Of a stretch of 64,000 nt of DNA, positions 25,071 to 36,850 are shown piece after piece (position 1 is the stretch's first letter; each line of letters starts with the position of its first letter). The DNA lies in NCBI GenBank assembly GCA_951230915.1, contig OX579639.1:5270001-5334000 (forward strand). The letters run 5' to 3'. The DNA comes from Antitrichia curtipendula (taxonomy: Eukaryota > Streptophyta > Bryopsida > Hypnales > Leucodontaceae). Both the position numbers and the translations under genes were made by a program. Below the pieces are notes generated by a model. The model saw only the letters and a list, made by a program, of their open reading frames with translations, searched no databases and was not told where the DNA came from.

Positions 25071-26345
25071 ATGGCACCAAAGATTCATTCGAAGTGGTTA
25101 GAGCATGGATGGTTGATCATAGCGGAGGGTACAGAGAAGTCTTTTTTGTGGGGCATGGATTTTCCAGTCGAGGAAGGGCGTTACTGGGCTGCATTGGGGA
25201 CTTCTTTCGGAGTTGTTGAGGGCCTCACAGGCACTGCAGATGGAGGGCTGACTGTATCTGACAGTAATACTAAAATGGCACTGGAGAAGTATAAACTGAA
25301 GAAGTCGCTCATGATGGCTCCAATTCCACTAGAGATCCTTTTAGTACTGTCACCAATCCATGGCTTGAAAACCTTGGCAAAGTCTTGGAAGAATGTGCCT
25401 GAAGAACTACGGGTACGCAGAGAAGCATCAGTTCTGAAGTTCAAAGATATGAACCCTCAACAGTTGCACGCCACACGCACTCGATATAGAGAGATTCAGA
25501 GTCATGAAGAATTACCGAGAGAGAATCCTGACGTTGCCAACGAGCGTCCGATATCTAGAGATCTGGAAGACACGAATGAAGTTTATCGAGATGCAGCAGT
25601 TCCGGTAAATGAGAGTTGGGATTCTTTGAACGAATGAAACCGAAAGCGAGTTGCTGTTGAGGAGGGAATAGCAAGCCTTGCAGAGGAGGAGCAAGTTCCT
25701 GCAAGGCAAAGAACTCAACGTCAGCGTTTGCAGTCTACCATATCCAATGTTGTTGTTGAGCCTACGGGAGATACTGAAGTTGAGAGGCATGAGGAGGTAG
25801 TAGTACAAGGTAACGCCCCAATTATGCCAATGTCAGTAGAGGTGGAAGTTGGAGGGGAATCGTTGCAACCTGTGGAGACTACATCTAGATCCCCTATACC
25901 AGATGTAGTAGTAGTGTTCCAAGAGCTAGAAAACGAGAGTGAAGTTCGAGCTCTTGTAACAGTCACAAAGGTTGGATTAGGGCTGAGACGTCCAATAGTG
26001 GCCTCAGGTAAACAAATATATAGGTCACATGTTGTAGTGGCCAATATAGAAGCTCAAAGATCTGGCGTTGCAACAAGACGGGGTGCTGGTAGAGGACGTG
26101 GGAGAACTCGAGTGCAACGTCATCCTGAACAGGAAGTGGTCTCAGAAGGTCAAGAAGACCATCACACTCTTGGAACGGGGCCAACAGAGGAGAGAAGGGT
26201 TCCAAGGCGAACTGTAGCTCAAGCACGTCGTCAAATAGCTGCTAGACAAGAACGTCCTCCACAAGGAAATGATGGGCAAGAAGAAGTTTCCGATGATAAT
26301 TCTTCAGAGGGTGTGAGCTCCAAATTTGTCACTTGGGACTCGTAG
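25071..26345 (+). pseudogene. Unrecognised 424-codon ORF with one in-frame TGA
   Basis: The frame opens with ATG at 25071, six bases after a strong 3' splice site, and runs to TAG at 26343. A single TGA at 25635-25637 interrupts it. The same frame continues without another stop for 235 codons. The first 188 residues are compact and include WLEHGWLIIAEGTEK and KSLMMAPIPLEILLVLSPI. The second part is acidic then Arg-rich, with GAGRGRGRTRVQRH (about 26070-26115) resembling a nuclear-localisation or nucleic-acid-binding tail, and ends SSKFVTWDS. The TGA could have come from CGA by CpG deamination (context gaaTGAaac), typical of silenced repeats. No family is recognised. It may be a transposon accessory gene or a host gene recently inactivated; a sequencing error is also possible. 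Confidence 0.5.
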
Positions 26346-28437
26346 AATTATTTTTTTGGAAATTTGCAATTTAAAGCTAAGAAAAATATACAAAAAGCCA
26401 TAAAAAGAGTATAGAACCAAAATAGGGTTGTAACATACCCATTATAGTATTTGGTCTAGATTTGTGTTGACTTAGAATCCCACCAAACCTGGCCCAAAAA
26501 TAGGTAGAAAGAACGAAACGGTTGGATTTGTAGGATTCAAGTCACATAGGCCCAAAAGGGCTAAATCCCACCATGAATGTGGCAATTCATGGCTAAGTCG
26601 GTCCGAAGGATCCACAACGAGGCCACTAGGTCGGGTCCTAGAGTTAGGTTTAGAGATTCCCCAAAACCCCGATTGTTAGCATGCAGGAGCCACTAACGCA
26701 AGACCGGGCTTGTGGAGGAATCTACAGCCCAAGGATGGTGTCCTAGGGTAAATCCCATGCCAGGAGTCCAACGACGAAATCGATTTGCCAAGATTCCTCT
26801 ATCTGCAAAAGATTCCCGCACCATCGATAAACTCAAGGAGATGACCAATTCATCTCCATTGACCAATTGTGCCAGGTACGGAAACGCACCTGCACATCTT
26901 TCATGTGACCCCATGAGAGGTCCTGTGAAATATCCCGTCATCTTTCGACTTGCAGAAGAACCTTTTGCGGATGGTCAACCTTGGTAACCTCCAACGGGAA
27001 TTTCATGGAAATTACCCAAGTTGCCAGAAAATCTCACTAAAAATTAGACTAGCTTATTTTATGTTAATAATGCGCTCCGTGAAGTTTCGCAACATTCCGA
27101 TAGCAGCAAGTACCCGAACCGACGAGATTCCTCGAGAATTAATCACGTGGCGGGGTCCCCGACGCGTTGACCGGCATCCCGGGACCATACGATGGCGAAA
27201 CGAAGTCAACCAAGAGTCTTTTCCGACTCCCTCACACCTACCGGAGACCCTAAGCTATTTACATTTCTCAAAATAAGAAACCCCCGAGATCTAGGATTTT
27301 ACTACGGTTTAGTTTTTAAACTAAATTAACCTACGATGGTTTTTTGTCCTCGGCACGGGGAGAAGGGGAGTCTTGTACTAAACACGGCGATCTGGAGCCA
27401 ATGGCGCAATCTGTTTGACGATTGGAGTAAATCTCCAAAAGTTAGGAGGTTGGTCTAGCTTAGATAGGTAAAAGTAGTTTTTTAGGGATTAGGATGAAAA
27501 TCTTTGAAGATGAGGATGAAAATCCAAGTTGATAAGGTTATTTTATTAGAGCTCTTGAGGGGGAGGTGGGGCCTTGGAAACCTATTTAAGGTCCCCATTT
27601 TTCTCTCTTGAACACCCTCAATACTTGTTTTGAGTCCGTGGGTCCAACTTATGTTGGGATTTTTGGCGTTTTAGCCAAGAAACCTTTACGGTGTTTTTGG
27701 AGCACTTTTGGGCTCCTTTTGTTGTTATATTTCAAGCTTTGAAGGTCCTTGGGGGTCCTTCTACCTTGCTTTGTACACACTTTGTGTGTGTGGTTGCGTA
27801 TATTCTCGTTGATTCTTCAAAAGTCTTGCTATCTTTGGTATATCCTTGGGAACTAACTTGTGTGTTGAAGTCTCTTTGGTGTCTTGTACTAACCCTAGAG
27901 CAACCCCCCACCGTACCTTGGCGATGCCATTTTGGAGGGCCTTTAGTGTGTGAGCTTGGTGTTTCCACGTTGTCCTAACTTGTGTGTTCCTTTAAGCATA
28001 TCTTCTTACTCTCTTCTAACGTTTCTCCCATTGAGTAAACCCCCTTTGGGAACGGCGAAGCTTTGACCTTGCGAGGTGTATTTTCTAAGAGATTTTGCCC
28101 CACCTTCTTCTAACTTCTCTCGTGTCAGGTGGACCCCCCCTCGGAACGGTGAAGCTTCGAACTAGTCACAACCGTCAAGTCCTATAGTTTGTGTTAAAAC
28201 GGTCCGGACGGCAAAACTTCGAATCCCGGAGCAATACCAAGTCCTAGAGTTGGTGTTAAATTCAACTCCACGGCACAGCGTTGAATCTCCCTAGGCCTTA
28301 GTTCCAAAGTCTAGTTTCCAAGACCTTTTTGGAAACGTCCAGAATTTAGCTTCCAAGATATTTAGGGTGTCAAGTTCCGAGTAACCTAGTGTTTTAAATC
28401 TTGGCCCTAAAGTGTAGTAAAAGTCCAACTCTTTTTA
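26346..28437. other. Non-coding, mixed-composition repeat-like DNA
   Basis: No gene is supported. TGTAACATACCC near 26430 and a TATA-like tatttaagg near 27583, followed by a C/T-rich start, recall a long terminal repeat. However, no second copy, primer-binding site or polyprotein is found. 28020-28260 holds degenerate repeats of an aacggYgaagcttYga phrase. Confidence 0.3.
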
Positions 28438-28515
28438 GTTAGCAAAAATCCCGTTTCTTTGGCTAGCAAAAAATCCCGTTTCCTTGGTTAGCAAAAATTC
28501 CGTTTCCTTAGTTAA
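28438..28515. repeat. Short tandem repeat, ~28-bp unit, three copies
   Basis: The phrase ttagcaaaaatcccgtttc with slight variation is repeated three times in a row. Confidence 0.75.
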
Positions 28516-28573
28516 CCCCCCAAAAAATCCAGTCTTCCTTTAGAAACCGGAAAGAACCAGAACCCCCGTCCAG

Positions 28574-28910
28574 TTGGGGGTTCAGTCGCAAGGGCGTCCA
28601 GTTGGGGGCTCAGTCGCAAGGGTGGTCCAGTCACGAGGTTGGGGGTCCAATCGCAAGGGCAGTCCAGTCACGGGGTCGGAGGCCAATCGCAAGGGCGTCC
28701 AATCACGGGTCGGGAGGTCAGTCGCAAGGGCGTCCAATCACGGGGTCGGGAGGTCAGTCGCAAGGGCGTCCAGTCACGGGGTCGGGAGTTTAGTCGTACG
28801 GGCGTCCAGTTGGGGGGGCTCAGTTGAGGTCCGAGCATCCAGGGAGCTGGGGTCCGAGCGTCCAGGGAGTCGGGGTCCAGGGAGCTGGGGAGTCGGGGTC
28901 CTTGGGTGAT
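28574..28910. repeat. GC-rich minisatellite, ~36-bp unit
   Basis: Units of the form CAAGGGCGTCCAATCACGGG followed by GTCGGGAGGTCAGTCG are tandemly repeated (clear 36-bp steps near 28689, 28725 and 28761). They degrade to gagcgtccagggagtcgggg-type repeats at the right end. ORFs across it only translate the repeat. Confidence 0.9.
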
Positions 28911-29489
28911 CCCGTAACTTGGTCTAGGTAAAGAAGTCCAAAAAGTAGGGGTCAAGCTTAATTGGAGAGAACCTCAATTGCAAAGAAAACAAGGAAAGGG
29001 GGGAGAAGAGAAGCCGCACGTCCGGGGATATTAAAAAGAACCTGCATACAAAAAGACTCGCATACTATCTCTCTCTCCACACCAATTCGAACTAGCAAAA
29101 ATGGAAGGAGATTAGGGGGAGTTGGAATGAAATAGGAAAGGTGGTGAGAGAGATGATAAATAGTAACCTAGGGTTAGCTAAGTAGATGTTAGGAGAGAAA
29201 TCTCGAGAATTCATAGTGACCATTAGGAGGTAGGATTAGGATGACACAAAGACAAGGTTGTGTAAGAGGTTAGGAGGGACATTAAAACTTCTTGGGGTTT
29301 GAATTTATAGTTGTAAGACACCCATCAAAGCTTAGGTAGAATAGTGTTAGTATAGAAAGAAAGAAAGGGAAAGAAAAGAAGAAGGAAAGAAGAAGGAAGG
29401 AAAAAAAGAGGTTAGATCACACGGGATCCACAATTTTAATAACATAAGCGGTAAATTTGGAGAAAAATTTCCACAACCCAAGGACCACC

Positions 29490-29552
29490 ATGGAGTATGG
29501 AAATGGGCGCGCGGAGGCGGACGAGCGCATTTCCGACACCAGTAGTGACGAG
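29490..29552 (+). CDS. Candidate first coding exon (21 codons)
   Basis: ATG at 29490 lies in a good plant/eukaryotic context (CCACCATGG). The frame encodes an acidic start including RAEADERISDTSSDE and ends in phase 0 at a consensus donor (GAG|GTAAGT, donor at 29553). The exon is GC-richer than its surroundings. It is probably the start of the decayed coding region at 30334-33527, with the minisatellite at 29640-29960 inside the intron. No family is recognised. Confidence 0.4.
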
Positions 29553-29639
29553 GTAAGTCCTGGAATCAAAACTTGGTATTTCTCCTTATTAGAATTGATT
29601 TTTTTTCCTTAATTAGCCTGTTCAAGTGAATAGTGACCC

Positions 29640-29965
29640 AGAGTAAGTCAAGATAAAATTTAGAGTTAAAAGTAGAAGTACAAATTTAGAGTTAAATTTA
29701 GGAGTAAATATTTAGAGTTAAGTTTAGGAGTAAAAATTTGCAGTTAAATTTAGGGGTAAAAATTTGGAAGTTAAATTTAGGAGTAAAAAATCTAGAGTTA
29801 AATATTAGGAGTAAAAATTTAGAGTTAAATTTAGGGATAAAAATTTGGAAGTTAAATTTAGGAGTAAAAATCCAGAGTTAAATATTAGGAGTAAAAATTG
29901 GGAGTTAAATTTAGAAGTAAAAATCTAGAGTTAAATTTAAGAGTAAAAATCTAGAGTTATATTTA
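29640..29965. repeat. AT-rich minisatellite, ~27-bp unit
   Basis: At least ten variants of agttaaatttaggagtaaaa are arranged in tandem, with spacers of a few bases. It lies within the presumed intron after the exon ending at 29552. Confidence 0.9.
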
Positions 29966-30333
29966 GAAGTTGGGAATTAGAGGAAAAAATTAAGCTTAGG
30001 GTTAACCGTAGGGTTGCAACTTCCGAGAGAAGTGTCAAACCTCCAACAATAGTCTTCAACATTCATGGAAGGAACGTAAAGGTTCCCACTCACGTAGTTA
30101 GGAACGTTAGAAATGACGCCAACTACCCAGCCAACCCTATACATAGGATAGACAGTTAGGGAGCTAGGAATTATCAATCACCTTTGCTCATCACAGTCAG
30201 CTTGTTAGTTACCCATGCAATTCTAATAGTATTCGCTGCCATCCACGACACTCAGAAAACGTTAGCACAAAAAAGATCCATTGCTTGGAAGGCACAGTGG
30301 ACCGCGCTCACAACACCTCCATATATTTAAAAG

Positions 30334-33300
30334 GTGGATAAAGGCATAGAACCTGGTCGGTGTTCGCCCGATTACCGAGGGTGGGTAATCTTGCGCCCAC
30401 AGAGGGGGAGCCGGAACACATACATACCCGACGATTGTTACCAAATGTTCCCAGAGCGTCTGTGGTATTTTCAACGGAGAGTGAATACAAAGCGGGGTAC
30501 ATATGGAGGCACAATGAGTTCTTCGGTGCAGACATCAATAGTATTCGGGACGTGAAGAATGCTGAGACGAATCACAAAGTGCTAATGGAGTGGCGAGTGA
30601 ATGAAATATATAAGCGCCTCAGGGGATCAGAAGCTCACGAAGTTAGTGCAATAACACTTCGTTCTGTTGCGTATTTCTATAGAAATCCGGATGAATAGGA
30701 CGAGACAGAGAAGGTAGAGGTTCCCTTCAGTCAAGAGGGTGCGGTATGAGAATTTGAAGCTGCATTTTTGAAGCATTGTCAAGCTGATCCATCTATATCA
30801 AATGCTGCGGTTAGGAAGCAATGGTTGGAGGATAATATTGTGTGGGAGCCAGTAGACGGACAACACATTGTTGGTGCATGTAAACAAGCACAACAGGAAA
30901 GAAGAGAGGGTAACATGTCCGATACGGAGTACTATGCGCAATTTAAAAGACGAAGAGCGAAGTTCGTGGTGTACAACAACCCACAGTTCTACATTGAAGC
31001 ATCTGTCAGAATAAATGCGAGGGAGTTTGATCGCAAGTTCTTCACAACGCATTACGAGAATCTAATCAAGTTGCGTGACATTTGGAAAGCATGTGGAAGT
31101 CCAAGTGTAACAACTCGCTCTGATGATGCTCTCAGAGCAAAGGCGTTGACAATGGCAGCAAGTGCGTTACATTGGAGCCAAGATCTGCCGAAGCACATGT
31201 TGCTAGGAAGGTTGTCCAAAAAATGATTGATTTCACACGCCGTGCTTGGAACGAAGATGAGGAATTGTACAAGGCTATTTTGCAGGTGTGCAAAGACTAT
31301 GAGGAAGGCAAATTATTTTTCAGCAAGAAGGCGGAAGTGAGGTGGAAGAAGATGGCAAGGGAGCGAAATCTTGATGTCACTGTGGATGCAAGCTCGAAGA
31401 GGAAGAGGATGGAGAAGACTTGGTTCAGGCCTTTGAGTAGGATTTCAACGGAGAATTATTTACGTATGGTCAAGCAAATGGCTGCCAAAGATGTGATAGG
31501 AGGGAAGCGAGGATCGCAACGTTACTATTCTGATAGTGTTGCTTCTCCAAACCCATCAAAAGGCACGGTAGCATATACGGTGGATCGATTACAACGAAAG
31601 AATGCTGTTAGAAATCAAGTTCGTTTCTTGATGGTGCAAGCAGGAGACGAAAATCCATCATCTGTACAGGATTTCTTCGCCATAAATGCAAGCAAGTACG
31701 GAGATTCGCATGGGAGGCAATTCATTCTAATGGGGAAGACATTGGATAATGAAGCAAAGACTTTATTTTGCTCGCCTAGAATGAAAACGGTGCAAATGTT
31801 GAACAGTTTTGAGAAACTAATTCCAGCATTTGTTCGGCAGCACTTTGTGGATATCCGAGCATGTTGCAAGGATATGCGGGCTATGGTCGGGACGTGGAGG
31901 ACGTATCAAATGCTCGATGGAATTGGCAAGTTTCCCTCTCTGGAGTTCAACACGAAAATGGTGAAGCGGTACTGCACGTCAGATGTCATGAAGGGTTCTT
32001 CAAGGATGAGTACATCGAACTTCCAGGAAAACCCTGTTTATGGATTTTCGATTGTAGACGAGGAGGTTCTGAAGAGGAGAAAGCGGAATGGTCAAATGAA
32101 GACTACAGCAAAGTTATGCAACAACTTCAGAATTGGATGTCTTTAATTTTATGTTGGAATGTTGTGTTCCTTTTCCCAGCAGGCGTATACTTCGATGAGG
32201 AAATGCAATCCAAGATGGCATTGCCACGAGGTTGTCACGTATTAGAGGGTTCTTGGATGTTTAAGTGGCAGACTGTGTCTTCATATGTGCATGATCTACG
32301 TCATGGTGAAGAACGAAAGCGTGGAGTTCAACTTGTGGGCGGCGTTGTCATCTTCATGCAATATCCGAGGAGAGTGGGCCCGTGGAGAACCTTCCAAGCA
32401 GTGTAGACGATTTGGATGTGGTATTTCAAGACTCTTGGAGTGTAGAAGTCATGCCTTGAGCGGAGGATAAGTTGGAGAGGACCCCAACGGAGTTGAAGAA
32501 AATGGCATAGATGTATTTGCCACGAAATTGGGGATTAGTGACATTGGGCATCACCATGGCAGTGCCGAGAATTCTGGAGACTGGATTCATGGGCAACGAA
32601 ATTGTAATTATGGAAGGAGCAACAGCTCGAACACAATTTGTGTACAACACATTGTAGTTGGTGTACGGGGATAAAATGGCGATGGTCAATAGTGAGAGTA
32701 CAACAACTGAACGCAGGGTTTTGCAAGTGTTGAATACAACAAACAAAACACCCAATTGAAGATCTTCAGAAGCAAATGTGAAACTACCACGTGGTAGTTC
32801 AAGAAAGGTCCTGCGACCGTTGAGGGAGTCATCAGAGGAACGAGCAAGATTTCAAGTGTTTGTACGGGACAAGCAGAAGGGCAAACAGACTGCAGTTGAT
32901 TCAAGAGCCTCATCAGGTGATACAGAGTCTGAGAGAATGCACTCAGACGATTTACCTAGTGGTAGCCGAAGTCTAGGTTCTGCAAACACCGATGCCATGG
33001 ATGAAGTGCACGGGGATGGAGCGGACTCGATGGAAATGGAAGAAGATCCTGATTATGTTCCATCAAAAAATAATGATGCTATGGAGAATTTAGAAGCGGA
33101 AGATGTTGGAGTTGGCGTGAGAGTAATTGAAGGTACACCAGCATCAATAGAACCTATGTCAGCGTTATCTGCATTCAACATGTTGGATTCTATGAATTTG
33201 GTATCCGGTGAAGACGGATATTTCTATGATAAAGAACACGTACGATATGCTCAGACCGGTGAAGAAAGACAGTACGTGTTCCACCGCCAAGTTTCTATTT

Positions 33301-33527
33301 TAGAAGGCCCTACCTTATCGCCAACTTTATCAGAAGGAGTGTCAACGCCCATTGCGAGTGCTATGGTGGATAGGGCACTGCAGTACACAACTTCGGTCTT
33401 AGTGAGTGAAGTTGGTGGACCAAGTTTCGTTGAAGAAGCAAAGGCAATTGATGGAAGGGAAGGAGAAGAATTAACGCAATCATCTGCACAAATATTGGAG
33501 ACACCGGATGAAGCAATACCGGAATAA
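30334..33527 (+). pseudogene. Large unrecognised coding relic, several breaks
   Basis: About 1060 codons can be followed across frames. One frame with RNTYIPDDCYQMFPERLWYF gives way near 30475 to another carrying EYKAGYIWRHNEFFGADIN, which continues to about 31170 through stops at 30696 and 30747. The frame changes near 31170-31190 into a long segment to about 31980, then again near 31980 into LWIFDCRRGGSEEEKAEW and beyond (to 32406). The last frame runs from about 32480 through stops near 32511, 32655 and 32756 to TAA at 33525. The C-terminal 200 residues are acidic and Ser-rich (EMEEDPDYVPSKN). No family is recognised. The LWIFD...EWSNEDYSKVMQQLQNW region faintly recalls the DPPY..W..DY layout of amino-methyltransferases, but the key Pro-Pro is absent, so I do not assign it. 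A matching terminal repeat at 34054 suggests it belongs to a transposable element. Confidence 0.55.
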
Positions 33528-34054
33528 GCGTAGTGCAGTTCCTGCAATGGTAGTGTAGGGTGTGTGAGAATGCAGGTAGTGTGTGTTAGTTTATAAAATG
33601 TTTGTGGATATTGGAGTGAACGCTTTTTGTTTGGTTGAACCTGTATTTTGGGAATGTGAAGGTAGTTGTTAAACCTTCAATGTTAAATTTGGTTTTTATA
33701 AATATATGTTGCATCATTTGTAATGATTAAAGGTATACATGTGATGTTGTCATGAAAATGGTATAATAATAATGTAATTGTAGGATACATTGTTGGAAGA
33801 CTGGAACATGAAAGATAAAAAAGTGATTGAGATGACATAAGCATGTGTTTGCAATTGGTTGAACTCAAAAAAATAAACTTAAGTGCACCTCTGTAGAAAA
33901 TTCCTATGCTAAATTGAAATATTGCATGATGTAAAATAAAAAAGGTATTCTTGAAAATATGGGGGGTACCCAATTTTTTGAAAATCACTTTTCAATGAAC
34001 AATTTTGCGTACGATCATTGCACTTGGTCAAGTGCAAGAATGTCTAATTCGGTG
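33528..34054. other. 3' flank ending in a DUF7869-element-type terminus
   Basis: AT-rich non-coding DNA ends at 34054. Read inward on the minus strand, the terminus is CACCGAATTAGACATTC, then TTGCACTTG, very close to the left end of the 4461-8947 element (ACACCAAATTAGACATT, TTGCACTTG). TTAT follows outside, a near match to TTAA. Just inside is the palindrome TTGCACTTGGTCAAGTGCAA (34018-34037). The matching left end was not found. Confidence 0.5.
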
Positions 34055-34209
34055 TTATTATAGAAATTTCAAATTTTTTGATTCTTTCTTTTTTGAAATA
34101 ATATTATATACGTGTCTTATATATAATTCAATATTTACAAAATTTGTTGAAAAAATCTAGTTTTTCAATTACTTATGACAATTTTTGAAGTGTATGAATA
34201 TTTATGAGA
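34055..34209. other. AT-rich spacer
   Basis: Nothing recognisable is seen between the element terminus at 34054 and the repeat arm beginning near 34210. Confidence 0.3.
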
Positions 34210-34640
34210 GCCATTGTACGATTGGATTTAATACTCTTGCAAATTGCCAATTGTGCCATTCAAATAATTTTACATAATATAGAATAAAATGACATTTTTG
34301 TCTGCATAATTAACATTCAATTCTTATACAATCCCTTTCAAGTTCACCAAATCTCAGTTTAAACAATATAAAACTCTATTTTTGATAAGTTTTTCATTTA
34401 ATATTGATGATTTTACATGATAATTGATTGAAAAACGTTTTTATTGATTTTTTAATTCAATTATATAGGTGTGTTGGAAATATCCATATACACATTTTTT
34501 TTTCAACAAGCATCTTTAAAAAAGTTTCAAAATTATCCCTTTAGACATTTCAATGTTTAATTGACAATGTCCAAATTTTGTAAAATAGATATCTTTATAT
34601 TTTAACTTAAAAACATGTTTATAGATCCTAAACTTCAAAC
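34210..34640. repeat. Single arm of a long-inverted-repeat element
   Basis: Diverged similarity runs in the same order as the left arms at 45445-45880 and 63400-63790: a gataattgattgaaaa block, a ttttaattcaattatatagg block, then gacaatgtccaaattttg and atagatatcttta. The opposite arm is not recognised, so this is a partial copy. Confidence 0.5.
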
Positions 34641-35240
34641 TTCAATAAAATGATTATTTTAAGGAATTTTCCAAAATTTCCAAGTGAAGTAGCATTAAAA
34701 GATTTTTAAGGCTTCCGGAAGACTATGAAATCTCAAACTATCGAGAACATGGGAACAACACCAATTCAACAATTTGACGTAGTCGGAAGATGATTACATC
34801 AAATAATAATATTTAATTATAATAATTACAAAAATTTAAAGAAAAAAGTACTTTTATTTTATTTTATTTTAATTATTTTATTAAAAAAATTAATTATATA
34901 ATAATTTGCTAGTGTTGTAGTGGTTCAAAGTGAAGGGAACAACCATGAAATAGTCTTCCAAAAGCTTCAAATCTCCCCTAATGAAACTATCCTTCAAAAA
35001 AGATTCATTTTATTAGTTATGTTCACTAGCAAAAGAAATAATTTTGAATCTAAAAATCTATTTTTTAGGAAGAAAAAAATCCTAAAAATATTGAGATATT
35101 GGATAGTGTACCTTTTTTCTGCACAAAAATAATCAAACAAAATAATTTATTCTTCAATATGCATTTATAAAGCCTAGTCGACCATCTAAAGAACTTAAAA
35201 TGTCATTGGCGTCTTTCTATGGTTAAATTGAATTGATAAA

Positions 35241-35243
<3 letters not shown>

Positions 35244-35283
<40 letters not shown>
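35244..35283. repeat. (AT)n microsatellite
   Basis: About 20 uninterrupted AT dinucleotides. Confidence 0.95.
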
Positions 35284-35286
<3 letters not shown>

Positions 35287-36765
35287 GTTCAATTTTCATG
35301 TTTTTTCAAAAATAACAAGTCTATATAGGTCCAATCATGATTTATATTTTTTTAATTATTATTTTTTTGAGTTTTAGCTCAATCTTGTATATGAAAAAAA
35401 AAGTCTAATTTCAAAATTTAAAGTACAAAAATTTTAATTAACTTATTCAAAGTCTAATGATATAATATGACATGGTTCAAAGGAAATATCTTTAATCTTA
35501 CAATCCACATGGTCAAGGTTCTAGGTTATTTTTTCTACACCTTCACACACTATTGTTGTCACCTTAATGTTATCTATACATGTAGTTACCGTCTTTTTTG
35601 AGGTGATAGTGATAGTGTAAAACCACGTACAAATCTCGGTAAAAATGCAATAGTAGGGTAGCCGAGAAATTTTTTTGTACACATGGCACACCATCATTGG
35701 TCAAAAATGATTTTCACTTTTTTATATTGCATCACACATATTACACAAAATACAATAAATGTTTCAATGATTATAATTACACTAAAAGACTATTGAACAC
35801 ATCTCGGTCATTGTAAACTACCCAAATATATACATGAATTCAAAATCGACACAAAAGTAGATTGTAGATTATATTCATATGTGTCTATTGATCTTCAGTA
35901 TGTTGAAACTCAATTTCAAATCCATTATGTTATTTCTTTGCTATTGCTAGAACAAACCAGCTATTCACATGTTGTCATAGAACTAACTAGAGCTTCTATG
36001 AGCTTGCTTTTTAATGTGAGGCAGTTTGTCATATTATATCTTGGTGTGCAACGACTCGACTTTCACAATCAGCAATCAACCGTGAAAAGAGTCTAAAACA
36101 CTCCAAAAAATTGTACCAAAAGTTGGCTTTTCAAAGGTGAGTTCCTCAGATTTATTGAGAGCTCAACACTCAATGCAATCTTGGCATGGAATTTACGGAT
36201 ACATTGATATGCAAGCAATAACAACACTTGAACTTCGTCTTACCGATTGATGCAAATTTCATACTTCTTATGGGCATCTCTGACAAAATAGGTAATAAAA
36301 TAATATGCACAATCCCTTCAAAACATCAATTTGGGAAATAATTGGGACTTATATATTTTACTAGAAGTTGATTACTTTCAAACTTCTTGAATTTACATGT
36401 GATGATGTCCATTGTTAAAGCTTGTGCATGTACAAAGAAATTGAAGTATCTTGTGACCATTGTGAATCTCTTGCAAACTTTCTATCATAAGAACTCAAAA
36501 TTAAGGACATATGAACCAATTTGCAAAATAATGTTGTCCAAAACCTAATTTTTAGAAAACCGCAATACTTTCTCAACATCACTAAGAAACTCATACCGTG
36601 TCTGATAGTAAAGCGGCAAAGAAGAAACATTTACCTCCTACGCTGCAAACGTGCACTACTCACATTTATTCTCAAACCAACTATTTTGAAACAACAAGCT
36701 TCGAGACATCGACTACAAATTTGAAATTTCAAACATCCAACATTTTTGTGAGCTTGGGTTGCAAT

Positions 36766-36793
36766 TTAGTAGGTTGTAGGGACAACCTACTAA
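36766..36793. repeat. Hairpin A of a twin pair
   Basis: A perfect 12-bp stem (TTAGTAGGTTGT with ACAACCTACTAA) lies around AGGG. Confidence 0.7.
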
Positions 36794-36818
36794 TGGATGA
36801 AATTAATAGATGAAATTA

Positions 36819-36850
36819 GATTAAATGGTTGTAGGGACAACCATCTAATC
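36819..36850. repeat. Hairpin B of a twin pair
   Basis: A near-perfect stem (GATTAAATGGTTGT with ACAACCATCTAATC) lies around the same AGGG loop as the hairpin 26 bases upstream. Confidence 0.7.

Noticed and set aside
26430..28550. Possible long terminal repeat of an LTR retrotransposon
   Set aside because: TGT start and TATA-like signals are present, but no partner repeat, primer-binding site or polyprotein is visible in the window.
28574..28910. Possible CRISPR-like array
   Set aside because: Units are directly contiguous with no unique spacers and the context is eukaryotic, so it is a minisatellite.
32000..32110. Amino-methyltransferase fold in the large coding relic
   Set aside because: Only the spacing of acidic/aromatic residues is suggestive; the catalytic D-P-P-Y/W is not present as read, so the call is not supported.
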